A stretch of 64,000 nucleotides of DNA from Microbispora sp. H13382 (GTDB lineage: Bacteria > Actinomycetota > Actinomycetes > Streptosporangiales > Streptosporangiaceae), in the NCBI RefSeq assembly GCF_014161445.1, contig NZ_JABBXA010000003.1, positions 62,001-126,000 on the forward strand. The letters run 5' to 3'. The notes below the pieces were generated by a model. The model was not told the origin of the DNA, did not search any database, and saw nothing but the letters and a program-made list of their open reading frames with translations. Shown in pieces: positions 1 through 11,378 of the stretch (position 1 is its first letter; each line of letters begins with the position of its first letter). A program made the position numbers and the translations under genes.

Positions 1-200
1 GGCTCCCCGAGAGCATCATGCCCGCGGCCATGAAGAGCGTCGCCCACGTGACTCCGTCGTACGACTACGCGAGCATCGGGTGGCGGATCGCGGGGGGCGA
101 CGCCCCGCACCCGGCCCACGCGGCCGGCATCCTCGCCTGGGGGGTGGTGCTGGTGGCGCTGGCTCTCGTCGCCTACCGGCGCGCGACGACACGTGCATGA
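1..200 (+). CDS. ABC-2 type transporter permease, C-terminal fragment
   Basis: The gene enters from the left edge, open in frame from base 3, and ends with TGA at 198-200. About 65 residues are visible: a polar stretch, then one clear transmembrane helix (ILAWGVVLVALALVAYRR) and a short basic tail. A last helix followed by basic residues fits the end of an ABC-2 type permease. The kinase and regulator that follow on the same strand fit the common actinobacterial arrangement in which an ABC exporter is co-transcribed with a two-component system. The ATPase partner would lie to the left, outside the window. The family call rests on a short fragment and context. Confidence 0.5.
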   Translation, partial: LPESIMPAAMKSVAHVTPSYDYASIGWRIAGGDAPHPAHAAGILAWGVVLVALALVAYRRATTRA

Positions 201-229
201 CCGCACAGAACGCGACGACACGTGCATGA
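182..229 (+). repeat. Direct repeat of 19 bp across the permease stop codon
   Basis: The 19-bp sequence CGCGACGACACGTGCATGA occurs at 182-200 and again at 211-229, 29 bp apart. The first copy supplies the permease TGA stop. The second sits in the spacer before the kinase. It looks like a small tandem duplication; a role as a regulator site is possible but unsupported. Confidence 0.6.
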
Positions 230-287
230 TCGGACAGGGCGCCGCGACGCGCGCCTGATCCATCACGCCCGGGAAGGGACGAGCGGG

Positions 288-1453
<1,166 letters not shown>

Positions 1454-1457
<4 letters not shown>

Positions 1458-2059
1458 TCAGGGTCGTGCTGGCGGAGGACCAGAGCATGGTGCGGGGAGC
1501 GCTCGCCTCCCTGCTCGGCCTGGAGCCCGACATCGAGGTGGTCGGAGAGGCGGCGAACGGGGACGAGGTGATCACCGTCGCCGAGGCGACCCGGCCGGAC
1601 ATCGCGCTGCTGGACATCGAGATGCCCGGCAGGGACGGGATCGCCGCCGCCGAGGAGTTGCGCCGCCGGGTCCCCGGATGCCGGGTGGTGATCCTCACGA
1701 CCTTCGGCAGGCCCGGCTATCTGCGCCGCGCGATGGAGGCGGGGGCGGTGGCCTTCCTGGTGAAGGACAGCCCCGCGAGCGAACTGGCCGCCGCGATCAG
1801 GCGGGTGCTGCGGGGCGAGCGCGTGATCGACCCCGGCCTGGCCGCCGCCGCGCTCAGCGCCGGGCCGAACCCGCTGTCGCCGCGTGAGCGCGACGTGCTG
1901 TCCGCCGCGGCGGACGGCTCGACGATCGGCGACGTCGCGGCACGGCTGCACCTGTCGGAGGGCACGGTGCGCAACTACCTGTCCGCGGCCATCCACAAGA
2001 CCGGGGCGCGCAACCGCATCGAGGCCGTCCGGAAGGCCCAGGCCCAGGGCTGGCTCTGA
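1454..2059 (+). CDS. NarL/FixJ-family response regulator
   Basis: Partner of the preceding kinase, 201 residues. The receiver domain spans residues 1 to about 120, with the acidic pair in LAEDQ, the phospho-acceptor Asp54 (ALLDIEMPG) and the conserved Lys in LVKDS. A LuxR-type DNA-binding domain starts near residue 138 (LSPRERDVLSAAADG) and ends with the recognition-helix region LHLSEGTVRNYLS. It starts with GTG inside the kinase stop (GTGA overlap). Together with the permease fragment upstream it probably controls its own ABC exporter, as in DesKR-like loci; that target is inferred from context. Confidence 0.92.
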
Positions 2060-2080
2060 CGCGCCCTCCGGATCCGCGCG

Positions 2081-3382
2081 TCAGCGGGCGGGCCGCAGGT
2101 CGGCGGCGTGCCGCAGCAGGTCGCCGACCCGGACCACGCCCATGCACCTGCCGACCTCGTCGACCACCACGAGGTCGTCGTACACGCGGGAGTTGTCCCG
2201 CCCCGCCACCTGCATGGCCGCGATCACCGGGGTCGTCTTCGCCACGATCTTCGCGGTGTCCGCCAGGCGGCCGGCCGGCTTCTTCGCGTGCAGCGCGTGG
2301 CCGTACGCCCCGGCCATGAAAAGCAGGAACCGGCTGCGGTCGATGCTGCCCTGGGGCCGCTGGTACTCGTCCACCAGGACCACGCTCGTGATCGAGGGCT
2401 CGGCGCTCAGCACGGCGACCACCTCCTCGGCGGTCGACTCGGCCGGCAGCGTCACCGCGGGAAGCAGGAGCTCCTGCACCCGGGGACCCAGCGCGGCCGT
2501 GGAGGCGGTGGCCTCCGGCACCGGCAGCGGCACGTGGACGCGGTTGTACCCGTGGGAGGGCCGCCAGTCGGACGGCGCGAGCAGAGGGCCCTGGGCGAGC
2601 CGGATGCCCCAGCCGCGTACCGCCGCCAGCTGCGTCTCGTCCCGCACGCCGGGGGCGAGCACGTGCGCGCCGACGCCGCGCGCCAGACGGACCAGCGACT
2701 CCGCGAGCGCCCCGCGCCGGGGGTCGCGCGGCCCTCGCGCCACCAGGTCGGCGGACAGCGCGACCACGTACGGCGAGGCGTCGGCGAGCAGATCGAGCGG
2801 CAGCGCGGCGGTGCCGAGCCCGGCGAACGCGATGAGGTAGCCCACCGCGCGCAGGCCGTCGATCCCGGACAGCAGGGCCGTGCGCTCCGCGGGCACCGGA
2901 TCGCCCTCGATGGCGAGGATGACCTCGCGCGGGCGCCGGCCGCGCATCCGCATCGCCTCGTGCAGCGGCGCGAGGCCGGCCGACCCCCCGGCCACGGCGG
3001 CGGCGGGGATCGGCAGGACCAGCGGCAGCAGGGCCTCCTCCCGGGCGGCGGCCAGCACCCCGTTCACCGTGCCCGCCACGTCCGTGGCAGCGGGGGAGGC
3101 GCCCCCGGCGATCACCTCGACGGCCACCGCGCCGCCGGTGTCGAGGTCGACCACCGGAAGGAAGAGCGGGGCGGCCGGGCGCTCGGCGGGAAGGCCGGGC
3201 GCGTACGCGCGCTGGTCGTACGGCTGGGGGGAGGCCGCAGGGGTGTACCTCCGCACGAAGTTCGCCGGGTCGTGTTCCAGGACGGTGTCCGCGGGGAACG
3301 GGGTCGCCGGGGCCGGGCCGGGCGCCGGGACGTGCTGCGGGATCGCGGCGGACGGCGCCGCCGACGGTGAGGGGAGCGACAC
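2081..3382 (-). CDS. Degenerate EAL-domain protein with C-terminal CBS-like region
   Basis: 433 residues, GTG start. A Pro/Ala-rich N-terminus (about 60 residues) precedes an EAL-like barrel (about 70-270) recognisable from segments such as PREVILAIEGDP, GYLIAFAGLG, HVLAPGVRDETQL and WGIRLAQGPLLAP. The C-terminal about 140 residues resemble a CBS-pair module (AESTAEEVVAVL, VYDDLVVVDEVGRCMGVVRV). The catalytic EAL signature is not intact: the equivalent strand reads AVEVIAGG, and several metal ligands appear to be missing. It is therefore more likely a ligand-sensing or scaffold protein than an active c-di-GMP phosphodiesterase. Convergent with the response regulator upstream, 21 bp apart. Confidence 0.75.
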   Translation of the reverse strand: MSLPSPSAAPSAAIPQHVPAPGPAPATPFPADTVLEHDPANFVRRYTPAASPQPYDQRAYAPGLPAERPAAPLFLPVVDLDTGGAVAVEVIAGGASPAATDVAGTVNGVLAAAREEALLPLVLPIPAAAVAGGSAGLAPLHEAMRMRGRRPREVILAIEGDPVPAERTALLSGIDGLRAVGYLIAFAGLGTAALPLDLLADASPYVVALSADLVARGPRDPRRGALAESLVRLARGVGAHVLAPGVRDETQLAAVRGWGIRLAQGPLLAPSDWRPSHGYNRVHVPLPVPEATASTAALGPRVQELLLPAVTLPAESTAEEVVAVLSAEPSITSVVLVDEYQRPQGSIDRSRFLLFMAGAYGHALHAKKPAGRLADTAKIVAKTTPVIAAMQVAGRDNSRVYDDLVVVDEVGRCMGVVRVGDLLRHAADLRPAR

Positions 3383-3500
3383 GATTGAATTGTGGGACGC
3401 CGGGCCCCGGACGTTGACGTTCGCAGGAGGAAATTCACCTATATTTCCCCGTTAGTTGGAGGGGATCCGGCAGACAACCGCACGGGTAGGCTGATCGGCC

Positions 3501-4196
3501 ATGACGGCACGGCCCGCCGCCGGCGGCGGCAGGTGGATCCCGGTCGCCCCCGAGCGGCTCGCGGGGTGGATCGCGCGCTTCGCCGAGCGGCACGGCGCGG
3601 TCGAGGCCGTGGTGTTGCCGGACGTGGTCCGTCTCGACGCCGCGGACGGCGCGGTCGCGGAGTGCCACATGCCGTTCCCGCCGCTGCGGCCCTCCCCCGA
3701 CGGTCCGGCCGGCGACGGGCATGAGGACGGGTTCCGCCTTCCCCCGCCCGCGGCGGCGCTGGTGGCCCACGTGTGCCGTGAGCGGACCGTCGGCGTGCTG
3801 CTGGCCCGGCTCGGCGGGTACGCCGCCGGTGTCTTCACCGGAGCCCGCCTCGTCGCCGGCAAGGTCGGCTCCCGCCAGGTCCACGGCCGCAGCGCGGCGG
3901 GCGGGTGGTCGCAGCAGCGCTTCGCCCGGCGCAGGGACAAGCAGTCGGCCGAGGCGCTGCGGGCCGCCGCCGACGTGGCCGCCCGGGTGCTCGTGCCGAG
4001 GATCGAGGAGTTGGATGCCGTCGTGCTCGGCGGGGACCGGCGCTCGATCGACGAGATCAGGCGGGACCGGCGCCTCGCGCCGCTGTTCGCCCTGGAGACC
4101 GGGCCCTTCCTCACCGTTCCCGACCCCAGGCTGGCGGTCCTGGAGGCCACGCCGGACCAGTTCCGCGCCGTACGGATCCGCCTGGTCGACCCCTGA
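3501..4196 (+). CDS. acVLRF1-family peptidyl-tRNA hydrolase
   Basis: 231 residues. The central segment at residues 123-145 (GSRQVHGRSAAGGWSQQRF and a following Arg-rich run) matches the Gly-rich, Gln-containing loop of the Vms1/eRF1-like VLRF1 superfamily. In Vms1 that loop releases nascent chains from tRNA on obstructed 60S subunits; the actinobacterial branch is called acVLRF1. The C-terminal part (PRIEELDAVVLGGD, then a short helical tail) also fits the eRF1 domain 2 fold. Likely role: rescue of stalled large subunits by cleaving peptidyl-tRNA. The ATG at 3501 begins the first conserved stretch. The family call is confident; bacterial function is inferred from homologues. Confidence 0.8.
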   Translation: MTARPAAGGGRWIPVAPERLAGWIARFAERHGAVEAVVLPDVVRLDAADGAVAECHMPFPPLRPSPDGPAGDGHEDGFRLPPPAAALVAHVCRERTVGVLLARLGGYAAGVFTGARLVAGKVGSRQVHGRSAAGGWSQQRFARRRDKQSAEALRAAADVAARVLVPRIEELDAVVLGGDRRSIDEIRRDRRLAPLFALETGPFLTVPDPRLAVLEATPDQFRAVRIRLVDP

Positions 4197-4320
4197 CCGG
4201 CGGCACGACGGGGCGGCCCGCGGAGTCCGGGGCGGCGGTGTGCGAGCGGCCGGTGGGCGGGGGCGTTCCGCGCCCCCCGGGGGCGGGTTTCGCCGCAGGC
4301 GGCCGTGGGGACGGCGGCAT

Positions 4321-4394
4321 TACACTTGAGCCCATGCGCACTCCCGATTGATCGCTCCCGGCTGCCGATCCTGACCTCATCACCTACGGGAGTG
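4321..4394 (+). promoter_or_regulatory. Leader region of the ABC-F gene with possible leaderless uORF and competing hairpins
   Basis: TACACT at 4321-4326 resembles a -10 box and sits seven bases before an ATG at 4334, so a transcript could start at that ATG. The ATG opens a five-codon frame (MRTPD, stop 4349-4351). CACTCCCG at 4339-4346, inside this frame, is the exact complement of CGGGAGTG at 4387-4394, which holds the only Shine-Dalgarno-like GGGAG before the ABC-F start. A second CTCCCG at 4355-4360 could pair with the same element. Ribosome position on the mini-ORF could thus decide whether the ABC-F site is free. Inference only; no -35 box is convincing. Confidence 0.4.
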
Positions 4395-4405
4395 TCCCCT
4401 TCATC

Positions 4406-6004
<1,599 letters not shown>

Positions 6005-6119
6005 TCTTAATTTGAGCGGGTAGGGATCTTTTCCCGCGGAGTAGGTAGCCGATCCCGTCGAAATGACTGATCATGGGCTGAGGTAACGCTGCGGAAGTCT
6101 GGCACTACAGGAGGTACTC

Positions 6120-6335
6120 GTGGCCGAGACTCTGAAGAAGGGCACCCGGGTGACCGGGGCCGACCGGGAAAAACTGGCCGCCGATCTCAAGAAGCGCTAT
6201 TCCGCGGGTGAGAGCATCCGCGCTCTGGCTGCTTCCACCGGCCGGTCGTACGGGTTCATCCACCGCATCCTTAGCGAGTCCGGGGTGACTCTGCGCGGGC
6301 GCGGCGGCGCGACCCGGGGCAAGTCCAAGCGCTAG
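6120..6335 (+). CDS. Small helix-turn-helix DNA-binding protein
   Basis: 71 residues, basic. The core (residues about 20-60: LKKRYSAGESIRALAASTG, then GRSYGFIHRILSESG) is a compact helix-turn-helix of the type used by small actinobacterial nucleoid or regulatory proteins. The tail is Gly/Arg/Lys-rich (RGRGGATRGKSKR). The GTG start at 6120 is supported by a perfect AGGAGG at 6108-6113. The spacer before it (6005-6119) is less GC-rich than the surroundings and carries a weak GCGGG/CCCGC hairpin after the ABC-F stop. It is probably an independent, well-translated gene. Target unknown. Confidence 0.8.
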   Translation: MAETLKKGTRVTGADREKLAADLKKRYSAGESIRALAASTGRSYGFIHRILSESGVTLRGRGGATRGKSKR

Positions 6336-6533
6336 GGATCCACCTCAAGACGCGCGACCGCAGCCGCTCGTTCCTGCAGGAGGAGCGGTCACGTCCAACT
6401 CGCCAGAACGATGTTCGGTAAGCTCGGGCGCGACCGCGAGATGAACAGGAGGGCGGACGCCGGCACGGACGGTGCGCCGCACCGGACCGGCCGTGCGAGG
6501 CGACGCCACTCCGCACAGGACGCAGGAGCAGGC

Positions 6534-7400
6534 ATGGCGGAAGCGGCAATGGGGGGGAATTCGGAGCACGTCCCCGAGACGGGCGGCGGCTCCGATGTGT
6601 CGACGATCTCGGCGGCCGTGTCGGCCGAGGTCGGACTGCGCTTCGAGGTGGACGGCGAGATCGCGACCATCACTTTGGACCGGCCGGACAAGCGCAACGC
6701 GCAGACGTTCGCCACCTGGTCGGCCCTGGCCCGGATCGGGGAGACCCTTCCGGAGCAGGTGAGAGTGGTCGTGGTCAGAGGCGAGGGGCCGTCCTTCTCA
6801 GCCGGGATCGACCTGCGCATGTTCACGCCTGAGGGAGTGCCCGGACAGGGGTCGTTCGCGAGCGCCGCCGCGCTCGGCGACACCGAGTTCGAGCAGCGGA
6901 TCGCGGAGGCCCAGAAGGGCTTCCTGTGGCTGCGCAGGCCGGAGATCGTGTCGATCGCGGCCGTGCAGGGCCACGCGATCGGGGCGGGCTTCCAGCTCGC
7001 GCTCGCGTGTGACCTGCGAGTCGTCGCCGACGACGTGAAGTTCTGCATGAAGGAGCCCGCGCTGGGGCTGGTTCCCGACCTGACCGGGACCAAGCCCCTG
7101 ACCGATATCGTGGGCGTTCCCCGGGCCGTCGAGATGTGCCTTACCGCGCGCACCGTGGGGGCCGCCGAGGCCGTACGGCTCGGCCTGGCCGAGATCGCGG
7201 TGCCCGTGTCCGAGCTGGCCCAGGCCGTGGACGACCTGGCCGCCGCGCTGCTGTCCACCGACCGCGCCGCCGCGGCCGCCACCAAGAGGCTGCTGCTGGC
7301 CGCGCCGGGACGCACGCTGGAGGAGCAGGCCGCCGCGGAGCGGGCCGAGCAGGTCGCGCGCATCCGCGCGCTCTTCGGGGGCGTGTCCGCGCCGAACTGA
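6534..7400 (+). CDS. Enoyl-CoA hydratase/isomerase family protein
   Basis: 288 residues from the ATG at 6534, which follows AGGAG at 6524-6528; an upstream in-frame ATG at 6411 would add a low-complexity Arg/Ala stretch and was rejected. The crotonase fold is clear: IATITLDRPDKRNAQTF, the oxyanion-hole segments FSAGIDLRMF and GHAIGAGFQLALACDLR, then FCMKEPALGLVPDLTGT, where one of the usual catalytic acids (Glu in EPALGL) is present. It hydrates or isomerises an acyl-CoA, most likely in fatty acid breakdown. There is no adjacent beta-oxidation gene, so the substrate is open. Confidence 0.88.
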   Translation: MAEAAMGGNSEHVPETGGGSDVSTISAAVSAEVGLRFEVDGEIATITLDRPDKRNAQTFATWSALARIGETLPEQVRVVVVRGEGPSFSAGIDLRMFTPEGVPGQGSFASAAALGDTEFEQRIAEAQKGFLWLRRPEIVSIAAVQGHAIGAGFQLALACDLRVVADDVKFCMKEPALGLVPDLTGTKPLTDIVGVPRAVEMCLTARTVGAAEAVRLGLAEIAVPVSELAQAVDDLAAALLSTDRAAAAATKRLLLAAPGRTLEEQAAAERAEQVARIRALFGGVSAPN

Positions 7401-7515
7401 CGGGCGGTGTTCGCCTCGCGTCGACGGGCAGTGTTCGCCTGAACGGGCGGGCGGCGTTCGCGTGGAACTGACGGGCAGGAAGTGACGGGACTGTTCGCTT
7501 CGAGCTGACGGGGGA
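7397..7515 (+). repeat. Degenerate repeat array before the ABC exporter
   Basis: The 163-bp gap between two genes is largely made of imperfect copies of TGACGGGCGGTGTTCGC: near 7398, 7421, 7443, 7470 and 7483, with units of 13-26 bp. The pattern looks like decayed tandem duplication. No coding potential is evident. It may influence the downstream promoter, but no symmetrical operator stands out. Confidence 0.5.
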
Positions 7516-7563
7516 ATCGGGGGAGTCCTCCCACCGCTGCACGGCTGGGAGGATGTACGGCAT

Positions 7564-9450
7564 ATGTCGATGATGAACGGGGGCTACGGTCTCCAGGTGA
7601 TGCGGTCCTTACGGCGTGACAGCTCCGTGACGAAGGAGCGGCTCGCGCCGGGGATCGTCCGGCGCATCGCCGGCTACGCCCGGCCGTTCCGCAGGCAGAT
7701 CGCCGGCTTTCTCGCGCTGGTCGTGGTCGACGCGGTCATCGTGGTCGCCAACCCGCTGCTGATGAAGGCGATCATCGACTACGGGATCACCCCCAAGCGG
7801 GTCGACGTGGTGGTCTGGCTCGCCGTGGCGATCGGGGCGCTCGCGGTGCTGGACGCCGGGCTCGGCCTGCTGCAGCGGTGGTACTCCGCCCGCATCGGCG
7901 AGGGCCTGATCTACAACCTGCGCACCGAGGTCTTCGACCACGTGCAGCGGATGCCGGTGGCGTTCTTCATGCGCGCCCAGACCGGCGCGCTGGTCTCCCG
8001 GCTGAACACCGACGTCATCGGGGCGCAGCGGGCCCTCACCAGCACGCTGTCGTCGGTGGTGTCCAACGTCATCAGCCTGGTCATGGTGCTCGGCACCATG
8101 CTCGTGCTGTCGTGGCAGGTCACGCTGGTCGCGCTGATCCTTTTGCCGATCTTCATCTTCCCGGCCAAGTGGGTCGGCCGCCGGATGTCCGCGCTGACCC
8201 GCGAGCAGATGCAGCTCGACGCCGAGATGAGCTCGGTGATGACCGAGCGGTTCAACGTGGCCGGGGCCATGGTCGCCAAGCTGTACGGCAGGCCGGACGA
8301 CGAGGCGGCCCACTTCGCGGAGCGCGCGGGCCGGGTCCGCGACGTCGGCGTGATCGTCGCCATGTACGGCGCGGTGTTCCGCATCGCGCTCGGCCTGGTC
8401 GCCGCGCTGGCGACCGCGCTGGTCTACGGCCTCGGCGGCGTGCTCGCGATCTCCGGCGCCTTCGCGCTCGGCACCCTGGTCGCCCAGTCGTCCCTGCTCA
8501 TGCGCCTGTACGGCCCGCTGACCAGCCTGTCGAACGTCCATGTGGACGTGATGACCGCGCTGGTGAGCTTCGACCGGGTCTTCGAGGTGCTCGACCTCAA
8601 GCCGATGGTGGCCGAGAAGCCGGACGCGCGGCCGATCCCCGAGGGGCCGGTCACGATCGAGTTCGACGACGTCCGCTTCCGTTACCCGGCCGCCTCCGAC
8701 GTGTCGCTGGCGTCGCTGGAGTCGGTGGCCCGTCCGGACACCGGGCCCTCGCAGGAGGTGCTCAAGGGCGTGTCCTTCACCGCGCGTCCGGGCGAGCTGG
8801 TGGCGCTCGTCGGCCACTCGGGCGCGGGCAAGACGACCATCACCCAACTGGTGTCCCGGCTGTACGACGTGGACGAGGGGACCGTCCGGATCAACGGCGT
8901 GGACGTCCGCGACGCCACCCTCGACGGCATCAGGGACACGGTCGGCGTCGTCATGCAGGACGCCCACCTGTTCCACGACACGATCGGCAACAACCTCCGC
9001 TACGCCCGCCCCGAGGCGACCGACGAGGAGGTCTGGGAGGCGCTGCGCGCGGCCCAGATCGCCGACCTGGTGAAGAACCTGCCCGAGGAACTGGAGACGG
9101 TCGTCGGCGACCGCGGCTACCGGCTGTCGGGAGGGGAGAAGCAGCGCATCGCCCTCGCGCGGCTCCTGCTGAAGGCGCCGCGGGTGGTGGTTCTCGACGA
9201 GGCCACCGCCCACCTCGACTCCGAATCCGAGGCCGCGGTGCAGCAGGCGCTGAAGACCGCCCTGCGGGGGAGGACGTCGCTGGTGATCGCCCACCGGCTG
9301 TCGACCATCCGCGAGGCCGACACGATCCTGGTGGTCGAGGACGGCCGGGTCGCCGAACGCGGGCGCCACGAGGAACTGCTGGAGCGGGGCGGCGCCTACG
9401 CCGAGCTGTACCGCACCCAGTTCACCGGCTCGGACGCGGGCGGGTCCTGA
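7564..9450 (+). CDS. ABC exporter, fused permease-ATPase half-transporter
   Basis: 628 residues. The N-terminal about 330 residues contain six transmembrane helices of the type I exporter fold (FLALVVVDAVIVVANPLLM and following). The C-terminal ATPase domain has Walker A (GHSGAGKTTITQ), Q-loop region (GVVMQDAHLFHDTI), signature LSGGEKQRIALARLLL, Walker B VVVLDEATAHLDSESE and the switch His in VIAHRLSTI. It probably works as a homodimer exporting a hydrophobic compound; no second half-transporter lies next to it. ATG at 7564 follows GGGAGG at 7549-7554. It converges on the sulfotransferase gene 11 bp downstream, with no obvious terminator between. Confidence 0.93.
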   Translation: MSMMNGGYGLQVMRSLRRDSSVTKERLAPGIVRRIAGYARPFRRQIAGFLALVVVDAVIVVANPLLMKAIIDYGITPKRVDVVVWLAVAIGALAVLDAGLGLLQRWYSARIGEGLIYNLRTEVFDHVQRMPVAFFMRAQTGALVSRLNTDVIGAQRALTSTLSSVVSNVISLVMVLGTMLVLSWQVTLVALILLPIFIFPAKWVGRRMSALTREQMQLDAEMSSVMTERFNVAGAMVAKLYGRPDDEAAHFAERAGRVRDVGVIVAMYGAVFRIALGLVAALATALVYGLGGVLAISGAFALGTLVAQSSLLMRLYGPLTSLSNVHVDVMTALVSFDRVFEVLDLKPMVAEKPDARPIPEGPVTIEFDDVRFRYPAASDVSLASLESVARPDTGPSQEVLKGVSFTARPGELVALVGHSGAGKTTITQLVSRLYDVDEGTVRINGVDVRDATLDGIRDTVGVVMQDAHLFHDTIGNNLRYARPEATDEEVWEALRAAQIADLVKNLPEELETVVGDRGYRLSGGEKQRIALARLLLKAPRVVVLDEATAHLDSESEAAVQQALKTALRGRTSLVIAHRLSTIREADTILVVEDGRVAERGRHEELLERGGAYAELYRTQFTGSDAGGS

Positions 9451-9461
9451 GACGGCCCTCC

Positions 9462-10340
9462 TCAGCGGTAGCCGAGGCGGGTTAGCTCCTCCCTGGCCAC
9501 CTTCTCCACCAGTTCGGCGTCCTCTGCCGACAGCCGCCGGCGCCAGCTTCCCGGCCTGGGAACGCTCGTGCCGTACAGCGCGATCGTGGAGACCTTGGCC
9601 TCGACGAAGGACGACACGGCGTCGATGGCCTCTCCCGGTGAGGCCACCATGTCCTCGTACCGCAGGGTGAGCAGGTGCTCGGCGGGCAGTTCGCGGCGCA
9701 GGGCCGCGCTGAGCCGCACGGCGCCGCGCCAGCGCAGGGCGCACTTGCCCGCGGGCGGCATCCCGGCCCAGCGCTCGCGGTGCTCGGCCGAGCGCACGCC
9801 GAGGAACGGGTTGGGAAACTCGGCGTCCTCGCTCAGCATGTGGGGCTTGACCCAGGTCATGCAGGCGGGGTCGGCCAGCATGTCGGCGACCACGTCACGG
9901 CCGTCGCGGATGATCTGGATGAGCCGGGCGTCGGGGAACGCCCGCAGCAGCACCGGCGTGCTGTAGAGCAGGTCGGGGCTGGCGTCGCCGAACCGGGACA
10001 GCGCGCCCGGCCCGACACACGGCCCCGCGCCGACGATGCCGCCCGCCTCCCGGCAGGCGGATGTGCACTCCGCGCACGCCGCCGGGACCACCTGCCAGGC
10101 CTCCGCCAGCACGTCGCGCAGCACCTGCGGCGCGCCGCCGCTACGGGCGATCGACGGTCTCCTGGCGAAGGCGTAGACGACCCGGGCCACCGGGCCCCTG
10201 CCCATGGTCACGTGGAAGCCGGGCGAGCGCTTGAGGGCACGGCCCAGCAGGTCCGCGCCGGAGTGCGGCGCCGCGACAACGAACACCGGACGGCGGACCT
10301 TGACACCGTTGACCACGAGGATGTGCGTCGGAGGTCGCAT
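9462..10340 (-). CDS. Sulfotransferase family protein
   Basis: 292 residues from the ATG at 10340. The 5'-phosphosulfate loop is at the N-terminus (VFVVAAPHSGADLLGRAL) and differs from the commoner PRSGTT form. The 3'-phosphate part (LIQIIRDGRDVVADML) and the C-terminal segment LLTLRYEDMVASPGEA also match PAPS-dependent sulfotransferases. A CxxC-containing insert near residue 100 (ACAECTSACREAGG) is unusual. A longer frame extends upstream over the divergent gene but is low-complexity, so the shorter start is preferred. Acceptor unknown. It is divergent from the carboxypeptidase gene, 31 bp apart. Confidence 0.72.
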   Translation of the reverse strand: MRPPTHILVVNGVKVRRPVFVVAAPHSGADLLGRALKRSPGFHVTMGRGPVARVVYAFARRPSIARSGGAPQVLRDVLAEAWQVVPAACAECTSACREAGGIVGAGPCVGPGALSRFGDASPDLLYSTPVLLRAFPDARLIQIIRDGRDVVADMLADPACMTWVKPHMLSEDAEFPNPFLGVRSAEHRERWAGMPPAGKCALRWRGAVRLSAALRRELPAEHLLTLRYEDMVASPGEAIDAVSSFVEAKVSTIALYGTSVPRPGSWRRRLSAEDAELVEKVAREELTRLGYR

Positions 10341-10371
10341 AGATACCGCTAAGTCTGACACCCTTTGAAGG

Positions 10372-11334
10372 GTGAGCGAGCGCTTCCGCGGCGGGGCGGG
10401 CGGTGACGCCTCGGTAACGGTCCCGGGCCTGCCCCGGCGGCTGCGGCCCGGTGACACGGTCGCGCTGGTCGCGCCGGCCGGGCCGGTCGATCCCGTACGG
10501 CTGGAGCGCGGCACCGAGGTCCTGACCGGGCTCGGGCTGCGGGTCGTGCACGGGGCGTCGATCCTCGCGCGGGAGGGTTACCTCGCCGGGTCCGACGCCG
10601 CACGGGCGGCCGACCTGCGGGACGCGTGGTGCGATCCCGGGGTGGCGGCGGTCGTCTGCGCCAGAGGCGGCTACGGCACCACCCGGCTGCTCGGATTGCT
10701 CGACTGGGACGCGATGGCGGCGGCCGGGCCGAAGATCCTGCTCGGGTCGAGCGACATCACCGCGCTGCACCGGGCCTTCGCCGACCGGCTCGGCCTGGCT
10801 ACGCTGTTCGGGCCGATGCCGGCCACCGCGGTGATCGGCGGCCCGGAGGAGCCGGAGCCGGTCACCTTCGCCCACCTGCGGGAGGCCCTGTTCGAGGGCG
10901 GCACACCCGCGCCGATCAAGGGTGACCGGGTGATCGTGCCGGGCCGGGCCGAGGGCCGGCTCACCGGCGGTAACCTCGCCTTGCTCGCCGCCCTGTGCGG
11001 CACGCCGTACGCGCTGCGCGCGCGGGGCCGTGTCGTACTGCTGGAGGACGTGACCGAGGAGCCGTACCGGATCGACCGCATGGTGACGCAACTGCTGCAG
11101 GCGGGCTGTCTCGACGGCGCGGCGGGCATCGTGCTGGGATCGTGGGTGGACTGCGGCGACCCGCTGCCCATGCTGGCCGAACGCCTGGCCCCGCTGGGTG
11201 TGCCGGTGCTGGCGGGGCTGCCTGTGGGCCATGGCACACCACAGATGAGTGTGTGGTTGGAGACGAATGTGGCTATTGTTGCCGAATCGTGTTCTCTCCT
11301 GGGCATGTTCCGCGACTCGGACGCGGCAACCTGA
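10372..11334 (+). CDS. LD-carboxypeptidase (muramoyltetrapeptide carboxypeptidase, peptidase family S66)
   Basis: 320 residues, GTG start. The family hallmarks are in order: N-terminal LVAPAGPVDPVRLERG, the region before the nucleophile (CARGGYGTTRLLGLLDWD), the nucleophile serine in ILLGSSDITALH, then GRLTGGNLALLAALCGTPY and the C-terminal acidic and His segments (LLEDVTEEPYRIDRM, GLPVGHG). Such enzymes trim the terminal D-Ala from the tetrapeptide of recycled or mature peptidoglycan, in the cytoplasm. No signal peptide is present, in keeping with a recycling role. The next gene starts 44 bases after its stop. Confidence 0.9.
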   Translation: MSERFRGGAGGDASVTVPGLPRRLRPGDTVALVAPAGPVDPVRLERGTEVLTGLGLRVVHGASILAREGYLAGSDAARAADLRDAWCDPGVAAVVCARGGYGTTRLLGLLDWDAMAAAGPKILLGSSDITALHRAFADRLGLATLFGPMPATAVIGGPEEPEPVTFAHLREALFEGGTPAPIKGDRVIVPGRAEGRLTGGNLALLAALCGTPYALRARGRVVLLEDVTEEPYRIDRMVTQLLQAGCLDGAAGIVLGSWVDCGDPLPMLAERLAPLGVPVLAGLPVGHGTPQMSVWLETNVAIVAESCSLLGMFRDSDAAT

Positions 11335-11378
11335 GACCCGCCCCGGAGGCATCCGGGCGGTGGCGAAGGGATGGTGCG

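Noticed and set aside
7609..9744. Long open frame (over 700 codons) on the minus strand opposite the ABC exporter
   Set aside because: It mirrors the GC-rich third positions of the exporter gene, is rich in Arg, His, Gly and Asp without any domain, and has no ribosome site. The same holds for other long antisense frames, such as 20846-22852, 25810-27597, 27621-29855 and 30004-32490.
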